Positions 60,638-64,000 of a stretch of 64,000 nucleotides of DNA are shown here, one piece after another; positions within the stretch are counted from its first letter, which is position 1, and each line of letters begins with the position of its first letter. The stretch is from positions 23,034 through 87,033 of the forward strand of contig NZ_SAUZ01000020.1 of NCBI RefSeq assembly GCF_004022215.1, written 5' to 3'. The notes under the pieces were generated by a model. That model was not told the DNA's origin, ran no database searches, and was given only the letters and a program-made list of their open reading frames with translations. A program made the position numbers and the translations under genes. The DNA comes from Paenirhodobacter populi (GTDB taxonomy: Bacteria > Pseudomonadota > Alphaproteobacteria > Rhodobacterales > Rhodobacteraceae).

Positions 60638-61491
60638 GCTTCTCCGGTGGCGACCTTGAGGTCGTTGTACATGCCCCATTCGGCCCAGGATCCGTCGTAG
60701 ACGGACCAGTCGTGATGGCCCGCGCGTTCCAGCGCGAAGGCGAGGATCGAGGCGGTGATGCCCGACCCGCAGCTGGTGATGACGGGTTTCGACAGATCGA
60801 CGCCCGCGGATTCAAAGGCCGCGCGGATCTGGTCGGGGGATTTCATCGTGCCGTCGGGGTTGAGGACCTGACCGAAGGGCAGGTTCTTCGCCCCCGGAAT
60901 ATGGCCCGAGCGCAGGCCGGGGCGCGGTTCGGGCACCGATCCGGTGAAGCGGTCATGCGCGCGGGCATCGACGATTTCATGATCGCCGAGCTTCGAGGCG
61001 CGGGCCACCTGCGTCACGTCCTGCACGCGCTGCGGTTGGCGGTTCACGGTCATGTGCCGGTCCTTGATGACCGGGGGCAGGGCGTCGACCGGGCGCCCCT
61101 CGGCCAGCCATTTCGGCAGGCCGCCGTCGAGCACGGCCACATCCGTCTTGCCCATCAGGCGGAAGGTCCACCATGCCCGCGGGGCGGAGAAGATGCCGCT
61201 CTGATCGTAGATCACCACCTGATGGCCGTCGCCCACGCCCATCGCCCGCAGGCGCGAGATGAACTTTTCCGGTGGCGGCGCCATATGCGGCAGCGAGGAG
61301 CGGGTATCCGCGATCTCGTCGATGTCGAAGAACCGCGCACCGGGGATATGCCCGGCGGCGAAGGCGGCCTTCGCATTCCTGTCCGAACCGGGCATGAACC
61401 AGCTTGCATCCAGAATCCGCAGATCCGGGTCATGCAGATGCGCTTCGAGCCAGTCGGTCGAAACCAGTGTCTTGGGGTCATCCACGGCCAT
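60634..61491 (-). CDS. sseA: 3-mercaptopyruvate sulfurtransferase
   Basis: 285 residues, two rhodanese domains. The active-site loop is ITSCGSGITASIL (Cys about 241), the CGSGIT form of mercaptopyruvate rather than the CRxGx[TR] loop of thiosulfate sulfurtransferase. The first domain has lost its Cys. It makes persulfide or H2S from mercaptopyruvate. The ATG at 61491 is preferred because AGGAGG lies upstream at the right spacing; a GTG one codon before is also in frame. Confidence 0.94.
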   Translation of the reverse strand: MAVDDPKTLVSTDWLEAHLHDPDLRILDASWFMPGSDRNAKAAFAAGHIPGARFFDIDEIADTRSSLPHMAPPPEKFISRLRAMGVGDGHQVVIYDQSGIFSAPRAWWTFRLMGKTDVAVLDGGLPKWLAEGRPVDALPPVIKDRHMTVNRQPQRVQDVTQVARASKLGDHEIVDARAHDRFTGSVPEPRPGLRSGHIPGAKNLPFGQVLNPDGTMKSPDQIRAAFESAGVDLSKPVITSCGSGITASILAFALERAGHHDWSVYDGSWAEWGMYNDLKVATGEA

Positions 61492-61572
61492 CACGCCCTC
61501 CTGATCACGCCTTTGGGGCGGTATTCAGGCGATTGCTTAGCCTTCCGGGAGGATGCGGGCAAGGGATATGGG

Positions 61573-62046
61573 TCAGCCCTGCTGCTTCAAAAGGCGCTGT
61601 TTCTGCCGGTTCCAGTCGCGTTTGGCCTCCGTCTCGCGCTTGTCGGCGAGCTTCTTGCCCTTGGCGACGCCGATGGCGAGCTTCACCCGTCCGCGGTCGT
61701 TGAAATACATCTTCAGCGGCACGATGGTCATGCCCTCGCGCCGGACGGCGTTCCACAGGTCCGACAGCTGGCGTTTCGACACCAGCAGCTTGCGGCGGCG
61801 GCGTTCCTCATGCCCGAAGACGCCGGCTTCCTTGTAGGCGGCGATGTAGCCGTTGATCAGCCACAGCTCGCCATTCTCGACCGAGGCATAGCTTTCCGCG
61901 ATGTTGGCCCCGCCGCGGCGGAGCGATTTCACCTCGGACCCGGTCAGCACGATGCCCGCCTCCAGATCGCTCTGGATCGCGTAATGGTAGCGCGCCTGCC
62001 GGTTTTCGGCGATCAGCTTGGAATTCGGGTCGGATTTCTTGGCCAT
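61573..62046 (-). CDS. smpB: SsrA-binding protein SmpB
   Basis: 157 residues. [20 protein letters not shown] then [41 protein letters not shown] and [20 protein letters not shown] are the SmpB signature with a Lys/Arg-rich C-terminal tail. It carries tmRNA into stalled ribosomes. tmRNA (ssrA) itself is not in the window. Start ATG, Met-Ala-Lys-Lys-Ser. Confidence 0.96.
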   Translation of the reverse strand: MAKKSDPNSKLIAENRQARYHYAIQSDLEAGIVLTGSEVKSLRRGGANIAESYASVENGELWLINGYIAAYKEAGVFGHEERRRRKLLVSKRQLSDLWNAVRREGMTIVPLKMYFNDRGRVKLAIGVAKGKKLADKRETEAKRDWNRQKQRLLKQQG

Positions 62047-62177
62047 GATCCGGTGGAGATAGGCGACAGGGGGCCTTCTGTCCAGTGCCGCGGCGGGCGA
62101 TCACTTTTATGCAGGGGAACCGGATCGGTGATGCCGGCGCGCGACATTGCGCTATCATCCGGGAAAAGGAGGCCGGC

Positions 62178-63104
62178 ATGGCGCGAAACTCCAGTCATCC
62201 CGGGTGGGCAGATGTCACGCCCCGGGCGATGTTCCTGAACCGGCGCGCGCTGATGGGCGGGGCGTTGGCGGCGGGGTTCGTCGGCCCGGCGGCGGCGCGG
62301 ATCGCGGCCACCCCGTCGCCCTATTCGACCGATGCGGCGCCGAATACTCTGGAAGAGATCACCTCCTACAACAACTTCTACGAATTCGGCTGGAACAAGG
62401 GCGACCCCAAGGCCAATGCCGGGCGGCTGACCATCGACCCGTGGTCGGTGGAGATCGGCGGTCTGGTCGAGCGCCCGGGCAGCTATCCGCTGGACGATGT
62501 TCTGCGCGCCGCCCCGGCCGAGGAGCGCATTTACCGTTTCCGCTGCGTCGAGGCATGGTCGATGGTGATCCCGTGGATCGGCTTTCCGTTGTCGGCGCTG
62601 CTCGACCGGGCGGGGGTGCAGCCGGGGGCGAAATATGTGGCCTTCCAGACGCTCTATCGTCCGGCCGAGATGAACAACCAGACGGCTCTGAGCGGAATCG
62701 ACTGGCCCTATGTCGAGGGGCTGCGGATCGACGAGGCGATGCATCCGCTGACGATTCTGGCCTCGGGGCTGTATGGCGATCCGCTGCCGCGGCAGAACGG
62801 CGCGCCGCTGCGGCTGGTGGTGCCGTGGAAATACGGCTTCAAGTCGATCAAGAGCATCGTGAAGATCACCCTGACCGAGGCGCCTCCTCCCACCACATGG
62901 CAACGACTGCAGCCGCAGGAATACGGCTTCTATGCCAATGTGAACCCGCAGGTGGATCATCCGCGCTGGTCGCAGGCGACGGAGCGGCGGATCGGCGGCG
63001 GGCTGTTCGCCTTTGCCAGCCGGCAGCCGACGCAGATGTTCAACGGCTATGGCGAAGAGGTCGCGGCGCTGTATGCCGGGATGGATCTGCGGAAGTTCTA
63101 TTGA
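62178..63104 (+). CDS. msrP: Protein-methionine-sulfoxide reductase catalytic subunit MsrP
   Basis: 308 residues. A Tat signal ([16 protein letters not shown]) exports the folded molybdoprotein. The pterin-ligand Cys123 lies in [20 protein letters not shown]. The [20 protein letters not shown] stretch ([14 protein letters not shown]) and [17 protein letters not shown] are conserved in MsrP. It repairs oxidised methionines in the periplasm. Start ATG follows AAAGGAGGCCGGC. The heme subunit msrQ follows with TGATG overlap. Confidence 0.96.
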   Translation: MARNSSHPGWADVTPRAMFLNRRALMGGALAAGFVGPAAARIAATPSPYSTDAAPNTLEEITSYNNFYEFGWNKGDPKANAGRLTIDPWSVEIGGLVERPGSYPLDDVLRAAPAEERIYRFRCVEAWSMVIPWIGFPLSALLDRAGVQPGAKYVAFQTLYRPAEMNNQTALSGIDWPYVEGLRIDEAMHPLTILASGLYGDPLPRQNGAPLRLVVPWKYGFKSIKSIVKITLTEAPPPTTWQRLQPQEYGFYANVNPQVDHPRWSQATERRIGGGLFAFASRQPTQMFNGYGEEVAALYAGMDLRKFY

Positions 63105-63670
63105 TGCGGAAGGTTCCGGTGGGCGCGGTCTATCTGGCGGGGCTGGTGCCCTTGGGGTGGATCGTCTGGCTGGTCGTCTCGGGCGGGATCGGCGTCGATC
63201 CGGTGAAGGAGATCGAGCACCGTCTGGGCAAGATCGCGCTGTGGTTCCTGTTCGGCGGGCTGGCGATCACGCCGCTGCGGCGTTTCCTGCGGGTCGATCT
63301 CATGCGCTATCGCCGCGCGGTGGGGTTGGTGGCGTTCTTCTACGTGGGGTTGCACGTTCTGGTCTGGCTGGTGCTGGACATGGGGATGCTGTGGGCGCAG
63401 GCCTTGGGCGATCTGGTGCGGCGGCCCTATTTGTTTTTCGGGCTCGCGGCGTTGTTGCTGCTGCTGCCGCTGGCGCTGACCTCGAATACCGCGTCGATCC
63501 GCCGGCTGGGGCGGAACTGGCGGCGGCTGCATCTGCTGGTCTACCCCGCGGTGGCGTTGGCCGTGGTGCATTACCTCTGGCAGATGAAGGTGGTGCAGCC
63601 GCAGGGATGGCTCTGGCTGGCGGGATTCGGGGTGCTGATGGCGCTGCGCGCGGTGCCGCGGCGGCGGTGA
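63104..63670 (+). CDS. msrQ: Heme-binding membrane subunit MsrQ
   Basis: 188 residues with five membrane helices. LGKIALWFLFGGLAITPLRR, YRRAVGLVAFFYVGLHVLVW and RRLHLLVYPAVALAVVHYLW carry the heme-ligand histidines (H-L, H-Y). It passes electrons from the quinone pool to MsrP. Start overlaps the msrP stop by one base (TGATG), so translation is coupled. The rRNA leader region follows about 150 bases later. Confidence 0.95.
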   Translation: MRKVPVGAVYLAGLVPLGWIVWLVVSGGIGVDPVKEIEHRLGKIALWFLFGGLAITPLRRFLRVDLMRYRRAVGLVAFFYVGLHVLVWLVLDMGMLWAQALGDLVRRPYLFFGLAALLLLLPLALTSNTASIRRLGRNWRRLHLLVYPAVALAVVHYLWQMKVVQPQGWLWLAGFGVLMALRAVPRRR

Positions 63671-63827
63671 CGCGGTTTCCGTTTCGCGGAATCAGGGGAT
63701 TCCGGACAGTTTCTTGCGCAGGGGGGGGCGGGCTGATCCGGCGGAATCGCGTCGTAAGATTTATTCTTATATATCATGTGGTTGCGGAATAATTCCGGGG
63801 CTCCATGACATTTTTTTAAAATCAGGG

Positions 63828-63856
63828 TTGCGCGTTGTCTGCGCAGGCCCTAGATA
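63828..63856 (+). promoter_or_regulatory. Predicted rrn promoter
   Basis: TTGCGC (63828-63833), 17-base spacer, TAGATA (63851-63856), preceded by CATTTTTTTAAAATCA as an UP-like element. Transcription should start near 63863. Confidence 0.8.
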
Positions 63857-63981
63857 GCCCCTCACCGAAGCGGCGCAGGTTGCTGAGGCGGGACGGCGGC
63901 GGTGACGCGGTTGGTTCTGGAGATGGTGGATGTTGGCTGGGTCGCCAAGGGATTGGCGGACTGGTTGCTTTTGTTGTCTTG

Positions 63982-63992
63982 GCTCTTTGACA
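63982..63992 (+). promoter_or_regulatory. boxA antitermination element
   Basis: GCTCTTTGACA matches the boxA consensus TGCTCTTTAACA that recruits NusB-S10 for rRNA antitermination; it lies about 120 bases after the predicted start. Confidence 0.75.
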
Positions 63993-64000
63993 TTGATGGA

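Larger units (their letters stand above)
63671..64000. other. Leader region of an rRNA operon
   Basis: 330 bases with no gene. From 5' to 3' it holds a G-rich run, an AT-rich stretch (63760-63780), the palindrome CGGAATAATTCCG (63785-63797), a T/A-rich UP-like element, a strong promoter, a transcribed leader and boxA. The order and spacing are those of Rhodobacteraceae rrn operons; the 16S gene starts beyond the window. Confidence 0.75.

Overview
The window is about 64 kb of high-GC DNA (GC-biased third codon positions nearly throughout) from the chromosome of an alphaproteobacterium, most likely a member of the Rhodobacteraceae (Rhodobacter, Rhodovulum, Paracoccus and relatives). The reasons are the core order rbfA-truB-rpsO-pnp, ftsK-lolA and glnK-amtB, a VPLPA-CTERM protein, a DinB with an N-terminal zinc ribbon, and a dense family of intergenic repeats of the form hairpin - hairpin - CCCCCGGGATATTTATGG. 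No phage, plasmid, transposase or CRISPR array is visible. Most genes are housekeeping or metabolic; the accessory material is limited to a short glycosyltransferase patch and one uncharacterised transport/catabolic operon.

Layout. 1-7.9 kb: end of rbfA, a secreted phosphodiester-glycosidase-like protein, truB, a DUF1643 protein, an RTX-repeat protein, rpsO, a reverse-strand VPLPA-CTERM surface protein, and pnp. 8.0-10.8 kb: three glycosyltransferases, the first clearly AT-richer than everything around it. 10.9-13.8 kb: 1-Cys peroxiredoxin, aldehyde dehydrogenase, glycine-zipper lipoprotein. 13.9-18.0 kb: exonuclease III, thioredoxin/TPR protein, Lon-substrate-domain protein, Trm112-like protein, UbiH-type hydroxylase. 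18.1-25.6 kb: amidase, aminotransferase, ftsK, lolA, lytic transglycosylase-like lipoprotein, hspQ. 25.6-26.5 kb: anti-sigma kinase and STAS antagonist pair. 26.6-34.7 kb: reverse-strand operon (NMT1/THI5-type ABC importer, cytosine-deaminase-like amidohydrolase, FAD oxidase, two flavodoxin-fold reductases, creatininase-like amidase) with a divergent RidA gene. 34.7-39.6 kb: LysE exporter, RluA-type pseudouridine synthase, WGR protein, rpmJ, tRNA-Val(GAC), N-formylglutamate amidohydrolase, dinB, thioesterase. 39.8-45.7 kb: clpB, pyrF, small hydrolase, NfeD/SPFH pair, two small membrane proteins. 45.8-49.6 kb: a def, def-like, fmt operon, PatB-type lyase and L,D-transpeptidase. 49.9-54.3 kb: hypothetical protein, mlaA, mlaC, penicillin-binding protein 1A. 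54.5-59.4 kb: glnK-amtB and a marR-emrA-emrB efflux operon with a visible operator. 59.5-63.7 kb: aromatic aminotransferase, sseA, smpB, msrP-msrQ. The last 330 bases hold a strong promoter and a boxA antiterminator, the leader of an rRNA operon whose genes start just past the window.

The strongest unexplained signal is the intergenic repeat: thirteen copies, all between genes. Each has a nearly invariant GGGGGC...GCCCCC hairpin. In twelve copies a second hairpin follows whose sequence differs from copy to copy while its pairing is kept. A conserved CCCCCGGGATATTTATGG tail closes the unit. Covariation of the second hairpin argues for a functional RNA or DNA fold. Other points worth attention are the peptide deformylase paralogue lacking its metal-binding Cys and catalytic Glu, the uncharacterised N-heterocycle-type catabolic operon, and the surface-protein gene inserted between rpsO and pnp.
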